NCBI RefSeq assembly: GCF_030403775.1
Contig: NZ_JAQMWQ010000004.1
Span: 339,894 to 403,893 of the forward strand
DNA from: Paenibacillus sp. BSR1-1
Lineage (GTDB): Bacteria > Bacillota > Bacilli > Bacillales > Cytobacillaceae
Reading direction: 5' to 3'
Length of the DNA: 64,000 nt
A model generated the notes under the pieces. The model was not told the origin of the DNA. It ran no database searches and saw only the letters and a list, made by a program, of their open reading frames with translations. Both the position numbers and the translations under genes were made by a program. Position 1 is the first letter of the stretch; each line of letters opens with the position of its first letter. Below, in pieces: positions 8,568 to 16,739 of the stretch.

Positions 8568-8915
8568 TTATCTAAAATCTTTCCAGGTAAAATCGACACT
8601 AAGCATGCCGACAAATTCTTCAGTTAATGGTTCTGGTTCTTTTGTTGCTGCAGCTGGATTCCGGAAACAAACGAGATGTTTATAATAGCCAAACTTTCGG
8701 CAAGTATCAGGCCTCGCTGCATGAATTCCACATCGATCTTTCTCAAGGTCGTAGAATATACAAGTTCCATAGTATCTTTTTTGATTTTGAAGATTAAGAC
8801 GTATTTTAGCTGGCATAGTTTTGATCTTTGTTTTTATTCGTTTTAATTCCTTTGATGTAACTGGCACAGGGCCGCAGCATAGACCTTTGCAGCCATGACA
8901 TGGAAGACTATTCAT
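8568..8915 (-). CDS. YkgJ-family cysteine-cluster protein
   Basis: This 115-residue protein has the UPF0153/YkgJ cysteine arrangement: CHGCKGLCCG at the N-terminus, then Cys residues in YGTCIFYD, KDRCGIHAARPDTCRKFG and LVCF. The family is thought to bind a metal or Fe-S cluster through these residues; no reaction is established. It is the last gene of a small minus-strand run that begins with a 55-residue protein and a GNAT remnant, with gaps of 18 and 15 nt. The ribosome binding site is AAAGGGAGAGG. Confidence 0.85.
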   Translation of the reverse strand: MNSLPCHGCKGLCCGPVPVTSKELKRIKTKIKTMPAKIRLNLQNQKRYYGTCIFYDLEKDRCGIHAARPDTCRKFGYYKHLVCFRNPAAATKEPEPLTEEFVGMLSVDFTWKDFR

Positions 8916-8930
8916 ATACCTCTCCCTTTA

Positions 8931-9086
8931 CTAGCTATTTATTAATCTCATAAAAGTAAGGTCGCCCAATTTTTCTGAAAATCCCCATTTATGATAAAAA
9001 GGGACCATTTCAGGGCGGCAATATAATAATCTTTCTAACTGGATCGTTTGATTGTTGGAAAGCTGATTTACAATATTAAAATCCAT
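8931..9086 (-). pseudogene. GNAT acetyltransferase remnant with internal deletion (51 residues)
   Basis: The open frame has a good ribosome binding site (AAAGGTG, seven bases upstream). The first 20 residues (MDFNIVNQLSNNQTIQLERL) look like a GNAT N-terminus. The rest (CRPEMVPFYHKWGFSEKLGD) matches the C-terminal beta-strand pattern of GNAT proteins, where FY-K-GF follows the acetyl-CoA loop. The central acetyl-CoA-binding core of about 80 residues is missing, so it is read as an internally deleted copy. The frame has stayed open and still has its own start signals, so a product may be made. Confidence 0.55.
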
Positions 9087-9104
9087 CTAGTTTCACCTTT
9101 CAAT

Positions 9105-9272
9105 TTAATATCTAGTAAGTCTTTTCATAATTTCTCTTTTTCTATCCCTATCTTTAATTCTTGTTAAATCAAGGGCATACTCATGTCCTTTATGCTTTGC
9201 TCTTAAAATTTCTCTAATCGCCTGTTTTACACTGTCTTCATCATCTATTACAACAATTACATTTCTAAGCAT
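9105..9272 (-). CDS. Small conserved-looking protein of unknown function (55 residues)
   Basis: The frame starts with ATG five bases after GAAGGGG and encodes 55 residues. The first part is hydrophobic and acidic (MLRNVIVVIDDEDSVKQAI) and the second is strongly basic (RIKDRDRKREIMKRLTRY). The start resembles a response-regulator beta-1 strand with an acidic pocket, but the rest of a receiver domain is absent, so this may be chance. It leads the operon with the GNAT remnant and the YkgJ-like gene. I do not recognise the family. Confidence 0.55.
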   Translation of the reverse strand: MLRNVIVVIDDEDSVKQAIREILRAKHKGHEYALDLTRIKDRDRKREIMKRLTRY

Positions 9273-9479
9273 CGTTTCCCCTTCCCTTCTATGTAGGGTT
9301 TCAATTGCCCGGCTTAGTCTTATTATAAATCAATGCACTAACGCATTTATTTTTTTACAAAATTCTTCAAGTTCCGTACTAAATAGACGTAAGTTTGATA
9401 AAAGATGTTTCAGAAAATTTTTTCTTTTATAGAAGAAACCTTTTATTTCTAATTCCGTCAAAATATTGAAAATTGTTTT

Positions 9480-10376
9480 TTGAAGGGAATGGAGCGCATG
9501 ATAAAAAAAATATTATATCTTCCAGTGAGGCTGATCGCTATATTAGCGGGCTTTGTATGCGTAGTCAATATACCGATACTTTTTGTTTTCAATTCCGCCA
9601 ATAAAAAGGTTGAATTTCATTTCAGTTCGTATAAGTACTATGTCCTAGACAACTTAGCCTTGTTTTTGCACTATGATGACTATTCTTACATATTTCATTA
9701 TTTTAAAGGTGAAGGGATGGAGAAGTATACCTATACGATGACCATCTTATCTATTTCTCTGCTATTAGTCGTGTTTATCGGCGTGATTACGGCTACCGCG
9801 ATTATGATGCTTCCTCATACCTTTTGAAAACGAATAAGCAGTTTTATTGATTTCACGATTACCGCACCAGATCTGCTTATTATTTTTCTGCTTCAATATA
9901 TGGTTATTTATATTTATAAGACGTTCGATGTAAAACTTTTTTAGCTATATGGCGGAAATCATACAGAACCCTATTTCATGCCTATAATCATTTCGATTTT
10001 TGTTCCTGCCATTTTTTTAATACAGTTCCTTTTAAAAGAAATGGCCGGCGAGGAGCAGCAGGATTATGTTCTTTTCTTGAGAGCAAAGGGGCTTCCTAAA
10101 AGCGTCATTTATGTTAAACATATTATTCGTAATATTTTTCCATTATTATTGATTCATTTACGAACAATCATATGGTTCTTGTTATCAAATATTATCGTAG
10201 TAGAATACTTGTTTAATATTCATGGTTTTGCAGAGGTGCTGCGCTCTATGTATGGTCAAAGAGCAGAAGCTTTTATTCTTGGATTCCTTTTATTTGCGGT
10301 TCCCATAATCATGGCCGATCTTATTGCCTACATAGTTCTCAAGTTGAGGAAAAGAAAGGAAAAGATCAGCGTATGA
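9480..10376 (+). pseudogene. OppB/DppB-like ABC permease broken by two in-frame stop codons
   Basis: One continuous reading frame of 299 codons is interrupted by TGA at 9825-9827 and TAG at 9942-9944, with no frameshift. The N-terminal part has a first membrane helix and a further one near the TGA. The middle reads on as KRISSFIDFTITAPDLLIIF, and the C-terminal part contains the EAA-type loop of binding-protein-dependent permeases (FLRAKGLPKSVIYVKHIIRN). The TGA could derive from a CGA Arg codon and the TAG from CAG or a similar codon. The end overlaps the next permease by 4 nt, so they were one operon. Inactivation looks recent. No binding protein or ATPase gene is nearby. Confidence 0.8.
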
Positions 10377-11341
10377 AAGCTCTTCACTATAAAAATACGA
10401 TTATCGGTTTATCCATTCTCGGGATAGTACTCATCCTTAGCTTACTTTACCCGCTTTATGGACCTGAAGATTTTAATAAAGTTATGTATTTATATGACAA
10501 AAAGGGAAATTTGATAGGGGTCCCACCAATTCCGCCCTCCTCCCATTACTTTTTGGGTTCTGACCGGAACGGAGCAGATATTCTTCTCATGATGATATAT
10601 GGGGCTAAATTTACTTTACTATCAGCCTTTGGAGTGACCTTCATTCGCGTTTTGATTGGGGGAGCATTAGGAATTATCTTTTCCTTATGGCTGAAACGAC
10701 TTCTGCCTATTTTAAAGGATTTTCTATTAGTGTTCAATTTAGTTCCGCCGATTATCATTACTTTAGTTCTTATGTTTCCTGTATCCACAACATATATAGA
10801 AGATTCGGTTTATAGTATACTATTTTATCAAATTATCATTTTAATTATTATGGGCGTTCCTTCTGTTCTAATTATGACCACAGAAATCATCGATGAAATG
10901 AAAGGAAAATCCTTTATTCAATGCTCCTATTTAATGGGGGGCAATCATTTTCATGTATTGAAGACTCATTTGAAGCCGTTTTTGACTTCATACGGCTTTT
11001 TAATGGCAATCCAGCACCTGCTTAATACTTTAGTATTAATCATGTATCTGGGAGCCTTTCAGGTATATTTGGGTGGTGTTTCAAGAGAAGAAGTACGAGG
11101 TCTGCCCATTTTAAATTCAATATCCAAAGAATGGGCTGGCCTAATTGGGCAAAATTATCGAGAGTTTTTCATGTCCCCATGGGTTGTGCTCATCCCGCTT
11201 ACTTGTTATTTTCTCCTAATCATCATTATTAATATGATTAAAAAAGAAATTGAAGTGTCCTTGGACATCAATTCACACGGAATGACTTTTAAAAGGAGAA
11301 AGAAGAAGAAACAAAATGATGCGGTTAGAAAAATTATATAG
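10373..11341 (+). CDS. OppC/DppC-like ABC transporter permease
   Basis: The 322-residue protein has the OppC N-terminal pattern: one membrane helix, an extracytoplasmic segment, then HYFLGSDRNGADILLMMIYG (compare HxLGTDxxGRDxxSRxxxGA in the family), and five further helices. The EAA loop region is in FIQCSYLMGGNHFHVLKTH. It starts inside the stop of the upstream permease (ATGA). That partner carries two nonsense codons, so this intact gene probably no longer yields a working heterodimer unless the stops are read through. The C-terminus is basic (KRRKKKKQ). Substrate unknown. Confidence 0.8.
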   Translation: MKALHYKNTIIGLSILGIVLILSLLYPLYGPEDFNKVMYLYDKKGNLIGVPPIPPSSHYFLGSDRNGADILLMMIYGAKFTLLSAFGVTFIRVLIGGALGIIFSLWLKRLLPILKDFLLVFNLVPPIIITLVLMFPVSTTYIEDSVYSILFYQIIILIIMGVPSVLIMTTEIIDEMKGKSFIQCSYLMGGNHFHVLKTHLKPFLTSYGFLMAIQHLLNTLVLIMYLGAFQVYLGGVSREEVRGLPILNSISKEWAGLIGQNYREFFMSPWVVLIPLTCYFLLIIIINMIKKEIEVSLDINSHGMTFKRRKKKKQNDAVRKII

Positions 11342-11390
11342 CAATAAAATCAGATTTTACTTTTCAAAAAATGTCCAAAAATTAACAACG

Positions 11391-11410
11391 GGGTGTCAGG
11401 AGTGACACCC
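11391..11410. terminator. Hairpin between permease and cotH, likely bidirectional terminator
   Basis: GGGTGTCA and TGACACCC form a perfect stem with a 4-nt loop. T-rich but interrupted sequence follows on both strands. It separates two converging genes. Confidence 0.55.
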
Positions 11411-12501
11411 TAATTTAATTTTGCTAGTTTTCTTTGTAAATATTTTCTTCTTTCTTCAATATATATCGAAATGATCCCTAGTTCTTGATCAAATTGGTCA
11501 ATGTCTTGTTTTTTATATGGATCTTGCAATACAAAGGGGCGAATCTTCTGGAGGAGGTTTTCTGCTTTTGGAATCATATAGTCTTTTGTAAACTGCTGCT
11601 CCATAATGTCCTCGAGCAGGTTTCGATAGCGCCTTCGGAAACTGTCAACATGTAACAATCGTGCTGTCAATGTATTAAATCCTTCAATCGGCACATAATT
11701 TGCCTTCATTACTTTACCGTTTACATCCCTCCCCCATGTTGCATCGTAATCCCAGGGAATGACTTCAAATAACCCTGTTTCTCCATTTCGGTATAAAGCA
11801 TAATTATGAACAAACCCATCATAATTGGAAGTAAAGATGATCCCTGCTATCCACCGGAGATATTTGTCAACATCGAGGTATTTTGATATTTCCCGTTCAA
11901 ACTCAGGTATCGGAATCGTGTTAATTTTAATGATGAATTCCTGCAGCTTGTATTCATCAGACTCCGGCCCACACTTTCTTTTATAGCCCAATTCCAATGA
12001 TTTCTTTATTTCTTTATCCAAGTCACTCATCAAAGAAAAATTAGCATCCCCATCAACAGCATAGAAAATGCTCCCAGATGGGAGGTTTCTTCGTTTTAAA
12101 AAGTGTTGATCCACCGATTCTATTTCTAAATAAACCCCTTCCGCTTTCCCATTAAGAGTTAAAAAAACATGCTGTGAACGTGGAGATAGAACACCAAGCT
12201 CCGAAAAGAAGTCAAAGGACAATTTGTTACGAATTAATGATGGGTCCTTGAATTCGGCGTTTAAATGAATCTGTTTTGAACCTTTAAAGGTATTTGGTTT
12301 AAAAAAAGTAATTTGATAAGACTTTTTTAAAAAATCACGAATATGGGAACCACGGTAGCTCAAATCAATTTCCAGTCTTTTTCCTTCTAATTTTAATTGA
12401 GCAGGAATTGGGTCGTCTATCCAAATGTCTCTTTTAAGCTCCTTTAAATCAAGCGGGTTAATAAAAAGCTTATATTGTGAAATTTTAGCGGCATCGTCCA
12501 T
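11410..12501 (-). CDS. cotH: CotH-family spore coat protein kinase
   Basis: CotH proteins are atypical kinases that phosphorylate Ser/Arg-rich coat proteins such as CotB and CotG in the mother cell. This 363-residue protein has the family segments RNKLSFDFFSELGVLSPRSQ and NGKAEGVYLEIESVD, followed by the metal-binding PWDYDATWGRD. The size fits B. subtilis CotH. The ribosome binding site is GGAGGGAGG. A sigma-K-like promoter lies just upstream. The divergent neighbour encodes an Arg/Ser repeat protein, as in the B. subtilis cotG-cotH arrangement, which supports a kinase-substrate pair. Confidence 0.9.
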   Translation of the reverse strand: MDDAAKISQYKLFINPLDLKELKRDIWIDDPIPAQLKLEGKRLEIDLSYRGSHIRDFLKKSYQITFFKPNTFKGSKQIHLNAEFKDPSLIRNKLSFDFFSELGVLSPRSQHVFLTLNGKAEGVYLEIESVDQHFLKRRNLPSGSIFYAVDGDANFSLMSDLDKEIKKSLELGYKRKCGPESDEYKLQEFIIKINTIPIPEFEREISKYLDVDKYLRWIAGIIFTSNYDGFVHNYALYRNGETGLFEVIPWDYDATWGRDVNGKVMKANYVPIEGFNTLTARLLHVDSFRRRYRNLLEDIMEQQFTKDYMIPKAENLLQKIRPFVLQDPYKKQDIDQFDQELGIISIYIEERRKYLQRKLAKLN

Positions 12502-12520
12502 GAACTTTTCCTCCCTCCAT

Positions 12521-12549
12521 TATTCGTATGAATAAGAATGACTAGAGGT
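12521..12549 (-). promoter_or_regulatory. Sigma-K-like promoter candidate of cotH
   Basis: On the minus strand ACC (12547-12549) and CATACGAATA (12521-12530) are 16 bp apart. This is close to the sigma-K consensus AC-N16/17-CATANNNTA, with the final TA shifted by one. Mother-cell expression fits a coat gene. Confidence 0.4.
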
Positions 12550-12701
12550 CACGACAAGGTGCATTTTTTCCTATGTTAGGCTTTTGTCCCAAACAAAAGT
12601 ACCCCTACATACGTAAATTGTAAAAAGAAGAGTGAGTTTTATAGACAAACTTTGTCAATCAGTTTCGTACTCCCTTTTCTATTTTAAAAGGAGGTGCAAA
12701 A

Positions 12702-13169
12702 ATGAGCGAATTTTCATCAGGAGATATTCAAAGTGCAGCAGACGAAGCTAGACGAGGCGGTTTATGGGATTTCATGTTCAGAGACCCTGGTCATAATCGG
12801 GGAACATCGAGAAGGAGAACAACTAGAAACCGAAATACTTCAAGAAGAAACACTTCAAGAAGGAATACTTCAAGAAGAAACACTTCAAGAAGGAATACTT
12901 CAAGAAGAAATACTTCAAGAAGGAATACTTCAAGAAGAAATACTTCAAGAAGGAATACTTCAAGAAGAAATACTTCTAGAAGAAACACTTCCAATATGAA
13001 TACTTCCCGCCGCAACACTTCAAGAAGAAACACTTCTAGACGGCGTACATCTAGACGCTGTACATCTAGAAAAAGATGTCACACTACTTGCCACCGCAAT
13101 TGGGAGATAAAAAAATGCTGGGATAGAAGTAATAATCAGAATTATTTCAGAAAAAGAAACTGTAGATAA
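12702..13169 (+). CDS. CotG-like spore coat protein with Asn-Thr-Ser-Arg-Arg repeats
   Basis: Of three overlapping frames this one has the ribosome binding site (AAAGGAGGTG before ATG). The 155 residues start with a short acidic head (MSEFSSGDIQSAADEARRGG) and a WDFM segment. Then come about fifteen near-perfect copies of the pentapeptide NTSRR, and a Cys-rich basic tail (SRKRCHTTCHRNW). Ser/Thr next to Arg is the kind of site phosphorylated by CotH on CotG. The protein is extremely basic. It is divergent from cotH and ends at a strong terminator. Sequence identity to CotG itself is low because of the repeats, so the call rests on composition and context. Confidence 0.8.
   Translation: MSEFSSGDIQSAADEARRGGLWDFMFRDPGHNRGTSRRRTTRNRNTSRRNTSRRNTSRRNTSRRNTSRRNTSRRNTSRRNTSRRNTSRRNTSRRNTSNMNTSRRNTSRRNTSRRRTSRRCTSRKRCHTTCHRNWEIKKCWDRSNNQNYFRKRNCR
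12835..13060 (+). repeat. 15-bp tandem repeats inside the cotG-like gene
   Basis: Units of the type CTTCAAGAAGAAACA, with T/C and A/G third-position variants, are arrayed head to tail and encode NTSRR. Alternating AGAAACA and AGGAATA units show a higher-order 30-bp repeat, which points to expansion by slippage or recombination. Confidence 0.9.
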
Positions 13170-13194
13170 TATTCTGAAACCGTTCTGAAAAAAA

Positions 13195-13244
13195 GGGAAA
13201 GGAGCCAAGGCCCCCTTTCCCATCTTTATTTTTTATTATTTTTT
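13195..13244. terminator. Bidirectional terminator between cotG-like and frnE-like genes
   Basis: GGGAAAGG-GCC and GGCC-CCTTTCCC form a long stem. T-rich tails follow on both strands (seven T on the minus strand, a long T/A tract on the plus strand). It serves both converging genes. Confidence 0.85.
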
Positions 13245-13958
13245 CTCAGGAATCACGCAGCTGCCATCTTCGCAGCTTACATCATCATCTGTAGACAAAT
13301 CCTGCAGCACTGGTGAAGCTGATTCTTCCTCCCATACCTTTTGGAGCGCACCGTTAAAGGTTTCAATAGGCTGGGCACCGGAAATGGCGTATTTTTGGTT
13401 AAGAACAAAATATGGGACACCGCGAACACCATATTGCTGTGCTAGGGACTCGTCAAATCTTACATCTTGTGCAAATGAGTTTTTATCTGCTAATACGTTC
13501 ATAACCTCTTGACGATCAAGGCCTGCCTCTACTGCGATTTCTACTAGGGTTCCATGCTCTCCAATATGCTTTGAATCCGTGAAATAAGCTTTAAGAAGTT
13601 TTTCCGAAATTACCGCTTCTTTCCCTTTTGTTTTAGCAAATTTCGCTAACCGATGGGCATCAAATGTATTAGTCGGCTTCATCTCATCAAAGTTAAAGGT
13701 CAAACCAACCGTTGATGCCTGCTGACCGACATTTTGATTAGCCTGCTTTGCCTGCTCAATACTCATACCATATTTTTTGGCAAGAACCTCATGAATATTT
13801 TGGCCAATATTCTTTGGGGAATTAGGATCAAGCTCGAAGCTTTTAAATTCAACTTCAACCTGCTCCTTATGTGGAAACTGCGATAGCGCCTCTTCTAACC
13901 TGCGTTTTCCTATATAACAAAATGGACATACATAATCAGACCATACTTCAATTTTCAT
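13236..13958 (-). CDS. DsbA-family thiol oxidoreductase, FrnE-like
   Basis: The 240-residue protein begins MKIEVWSDYVCPFCYIGKRR, so the redox site is CPFC at the first helix, as in FrnE/2-hydroxychromene-isomerase-type DsbA proteins. The cis-Pro loop is in YGVRGVPYFV. A second Cys pair lies near the C-terminus (SCEDGSC). I start at 13958, where AGGTG precedes the ATG; an upstream extension to 14033 has no such site. There is no signal peptide, so it acts in the cytoplasm. Neighbouring genes are unrelated. The partner protein is unknown. Confidence 0.88.
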   Translation of the reverse strand: MKIEVWSDYVCPFCYIGKRRLEEALSQFPHKEQVEVEFKSFELDPNSPKNIGQNIHEVLAKKYGMSIEQAKQANQNVGQQASTVGLTFNFDEMKPTNTFDAHRLAKFAKTKGKEAVISEKLLKAYFTDSKHIGEHGTLVEIAVEAGLDRQEVMNVLADKNSFAQDVRFDESLAQQYGVRGVPYFVLNQKYAISGAQPIETFNGALQKVWEEESASPVLQDLSTDDDVSCEDGSCVIPEKK

Positions 13959-14087
13959 ATTCAGCACCTCATTTTTATCTTGGGTTGGTTTTATAGTAAC
14001 ACATCCTAAACCAAATCCAATTAAAATGCTCATATGAAAAAAGCAATATTATTAATTCAGACTTGACGTTTTCAGTATTAAAGAACA

Positions 14088-14118
14088 ATAGTGCCCTTCA
14101 TTTTGAAGGGCACTTTTT
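14088..14118. terminator. Terminator at the end of the eut operon
   Basis: GTGCCCTTCA and TGAAGGGCAC form a perfect 10-bp stem with a 3-nt loop, 10 bp beyond the permease stop. T-rich sequence follows on both strands. Confidence 0.8.
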
Positions 14119-14127
14119 ACATTGAAA

Positions 14128-15663
14128 TTAATCATTTTCACGTTCAAACTCATCTTCCAATCTTCTAATCTCATCAATTGATTTTTCAAGGGCTGCCTGT
14201 GGGCCTTTAAAGTTCTTTTTATAATAGCCAAAATCCATGATCAGCAATAGAATAAACATTCCTCCGAGTGCGTATGCCGCCATTTGATTTGGCGGAATCA
14301 CCATGATGATACAAATAAACACAATCCAAATCAAGCTGATAATATTAATTGGCTTGCTCCATTTACCAAGGCTCCAAGGACCATAATGCTTCGGTAAAAA
14401 GATTCCCTTCGCCTCTGCTCTAAGCTTTAAATATATCGGGATTCCATAGGCGACATATAACCCCACCACACTAACCGCAGTTAAAAAGGCAATCGTTGAG
14501 TACCCGACGTCAGGGTTAATCAGCTTTGTAATGTAGTCAATCAATGCTAAAACAAAGGAAAGAATAACCGAAAGCCAAATGGCTTTTGCCGGAGTACGAT
14601 ATTTGCGGCTGATTTCTGCCCAATGGCGGCTTAGCGGCATTCCATTGTCTCGCGAAAAGGCATACATCATCCGTGAGAACGACGTAATGGAAGATAATCC
14701 GCAAAAAAACATGGCAAAGGTGACGAGCCAAAGGACGACATTGCCAAACGTACCGCCTAATGCATGGCTGATGACATAAATAAAGGCATTATCAGAGTTG
14801 ACCGCACCGCTGGCATCATGGATAGAAAGCGTAACGAAGGAAAGCATTATAAAACCAAACACAAACGAAAAGGCAACCGAGTTAAAAATCCCCCATGGGG
14901 CCCGAACCCGAGGGTGCACCGTTTCCTCAATCGTATGAGCAGATGCATCGTAGCCAGTAAACGTCCATTGTGCTTGTAATAATCCAATTAAGAAAGCAAG
15001 AAAATAGGGTTTATCGGAAAAAGTCTGCCCGACTTTAAACAAATAATCAATCGGCTGTAATCCATTTTTTGTAAAAAATGCCAAACTGACAACTAAGATA
15101 GCTACCACTATCATATGGTACCAGGCAGAAAAATCATTAAGTTTTGCAACGATTTTGATTCCGACATGATTGAGGATTCCATGTAAAAGGAGAACTGCGC
15201 CAAAGACAATTAGAGTGGTAGTATCGGTAGAAGAATAGTGGAAGATTCCTGCCAGGAGAGGATCGGCGAATAAGGCTACAGAGTAGTCAATTCCAGCGAC
15301 AATGCCAATTTGACCAATTAAGTTAATCCATGCGGTGTACCAGCCAATCCTTGTTCCTTTCAAGGAAGCAGCCCAATGATACAAAGCACCTGCAGTCGGA
15401 ATGGCTGATGCCAGCTCTGAAAGGGAGGCAGCGATGAGTAGTACGAAAAAAGCGACGATTGTCCAGCCAAATCCCATCATCCCAGGACCGCCATAAAGCA
15501 GCCCATGTCCATAAAGAGAGACAGCACCGGTTAAAATAGAAATGATAGAAAAAGAAATTGCAAAGTTCGAAAACCCACCCATATCACGCAGCAATTCTTG
15601 GGCATAGCCATAACGATTGAGATGTTTTCGATCCTCCAACAATTGTTGGTCTTTATTTTTCAT
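14128..15663 (-). CDS. APC-family amino acid/choline-type permease, probable ethanolamine importer
   Basis: The 511-residue protein has twelve predicted helices. The N-terminal signature LLRDMGGFSNFAISFSIISI is typical of the amino acid-choline transporter branch of the APC family. The TM2-TM3 region ELASAIPTAGALYHWAA also fits. It is the last gene of the eut operon, 15 bp after a 45-residue membrane protein gene, and no EutH-type transporter is present, so ethanolamine uptake is the best inference. The C-terminal tail is charged (EIRRLEDEFEREND). The substrate is not proven by sequence. Confidence 0.82.
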   Translation of the reverse strand: MKNKDQQLLEDRKHLNRYGYAQELLRDMGGFSNFAISFSIISILTGAVSLYGHGLLYGGPGMMGFGWTIVAFFVLLIAASLSELASAIPTAGALYHWAASLKGTRIGWYTAWINLIGQIGIVAGIDYSVALFADPLLAGIFHYSSTDTTTLIVFGAVLLLHGILNHVGIKIVAKLNDFSAWYHMIVVAILVVSLAFFTKNGLQPIDYLFKVGQTFSDKPYFLAFLIGLLQAQWTFTGYDASAHTIEETVHPRVRAPWGIFNSVAFSFVFGFIMLSFVTLSIHDASGAVNSDNAFIYVISHALGGTFGNVVLWLVTFAMFFCGLSSITSFSRMMYAFSRDNGMPLSRHWAEISRKYRTPAKAIWLSVILSFVLALIDYITKLINPDVGYSTIAFLTAVSVVGLYVAYGIPIYLKLRAEAKGIFLPKHYGPWSLGKWSKPINIISLIWIVFICIIMVIPPNQMAAYALGGMFILLLIMDFGYYKKNFKGPQAALEKSIDEIRRLEDEFEREND

Positions 15664-15678
15664 TCCCTTCGCTCCCTT

Positions 15679-15816
15679 CTATTTGTCATCCCTGCCAACA
15701 AAAATTTCATGTTCTTCGTCATTAAAGGCTCTGACATTTTTATTTGCCCTCACACCAATGGCTGTACCAGCTGCCAGTGTTAACAACACTAAAGCAAATC
15801 CAATCACAACCCCCAT
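15679..15816 (-). CDS. 45-residue single-helix membrane protein in the eut operon
   Basis: The frame has a very good ribosome binding site (AAGGAGGGG, five bases before ATG). It encodes a hydrophobic helix at the N-terminus (MGVVIGFALVLLTLAAGTAI) followed by a short charged tail (GVRANKNVRAFNDEEHEIFV). It lies between eutC and the permease in the same direction with short gaps. Such small proteins sometimes act as transporter subunits or stabilisers; here that is only inference from position. Confidence 0.75.
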   Translation of the reverse strand: MGVVIGFALVLLTLAAGTAIGVRANKNVRAFNDEEHEIFVGRDDK

Positions 15817-15859
15817 TCTTTCCCCTCCTTCCCTTTCAATTTCCAATGACAGACCAACA

Positions 15860-16723
15860 CTATAACTCTAGTTTCACACCGCTCACCTTTTGTTCAATCA
15901 TTCTTCTTAGAACGGTTCCTATGTGAGCGCCTGCCTCTATTGGCGGGGTACCAAGCGGATGGATATTCGAGATGACGTTGCGGTCTGATTCGATAATCCC
16001 CTTTCGCGGCCGGTAACACATATACGCACTCATTGAGCTTGCTGATACAAGCCCAGGACGTTCGCCGATTAAAAGCACGAGGACCTCTGGCTCGAGGATA
16101 TCACCTATATGGTCCATACAGGCAACCCTTCCCCCTTTGACAAAAAAAGACGTTCCAAATGAAAGATTGTTTATTTTCAAAGAATCTATCAGGGCAGGGT
16201 AAACATCTTTAAGGTTTGTCTCAACAGCACTTGCACTCAGTCCATCGGAAACAACAATTTGAACTTGAGGCCGCTTTTGGCAGCGGCTGCTGATCGTGTC
16301 AACGGCATCGTCCGTAAGCACCCGCCCTTTATCTGGCCTTTTCAGGTAAACCTCTTTATTTTCATAGCAGGTCTCAACTGTAAATAAATTGAATTCCTCT
16401 AAGTATTTTTCAAGGACCTCACTGCTAACCGCATCGATGGCAGCGGCATGATCGAACTGCAGCTTTAACATCGTTTTCGTTAAGGGCCGGGTGCCTGTTC
16501 GCCAGACTCCAATTCGTGCTGGGGTCGAGGCGGTCAACTCTGCCACTCCTTCCTTAAAGGCAGGCTGTGGAATCGATGTCTTCCAATCCTGCTCTCTAAA
16601 AACTAAACCTTTTTCGATAATTTCTTTTACATTCTCCCTGGCAATATTATGGTCGGGTGTAAACCTCTTTTGCAGCTGTTCCATTACTTTTTGAACAATT
16701 AATTCAATTTGACCTTCATTCAT
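15860..16723 (-). CDS. eutC: Ethanolamine ammonia-lyase, small subunit
   Basis: EutC pairs with EutB and adenosylcobalamin to split ethanolamine into acetaldehyde and ammonia. The 287-residue protein has the family core PARIGVWRTGTRPLTK, the segment VSDGLSASAVE, and the C-terminal LLIGERPGLVSASSMSAYM and SNIHPLGTPPIEAG. I start at 16723 (AAAGGAGGG seven bases before ATG). An upstream in-frame extension would run into eutB. The gene is 16 bp behind eutB. The length is normal. Confidence 0.95.
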   Translation of the reverse strand: MNEGQIELIVQKVMEQLQKRFTPDHNIARENVKEIIEKGLVFREQDWKTSIPQPAFKEGVAELTASTPARIGVWRTGTRPLTKTMLKLQFDHAAAIDAVSSEVLEKYLEEFNLFTVETCYENKEVYLKRPDKGRVLTDDAVDTISSRCQKRPQVQIVVSDGLSASAVETNLKDVYPALIDSLKINNLSFGTSFFVKGGRVACMDHIGDILEPEVLVLLIGERPGLVSASSMSAYMCYRPRKGIIESDRNVISNIHPLGTPPIEAGAHIGTVLRRMIEQKVSGVKLEL

Positions 16724-16739
16724 TCTTGAACCCTCCTTT

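Noticed and set aside
12593..12616. Sigma-K promoter for the cotG-like gene (CATACGTAA)
   Set aside because: The only fitting AC lies 12 bp upstream, too close for sigma-K spacing.
12733..13033. Two further long frames (plus +2 and minus) across the cotG-like repeats
   Set aside because: 15-bp repeats keep several frames open. Only the frame at 12702-13169 has a ribosome binding site and a non-repeat head and tail.
12835..13060. CRISPR-like array
   Set aside because: Units are contiguous 15-bp coding repeats without unique spacers, and no cas gene is present.
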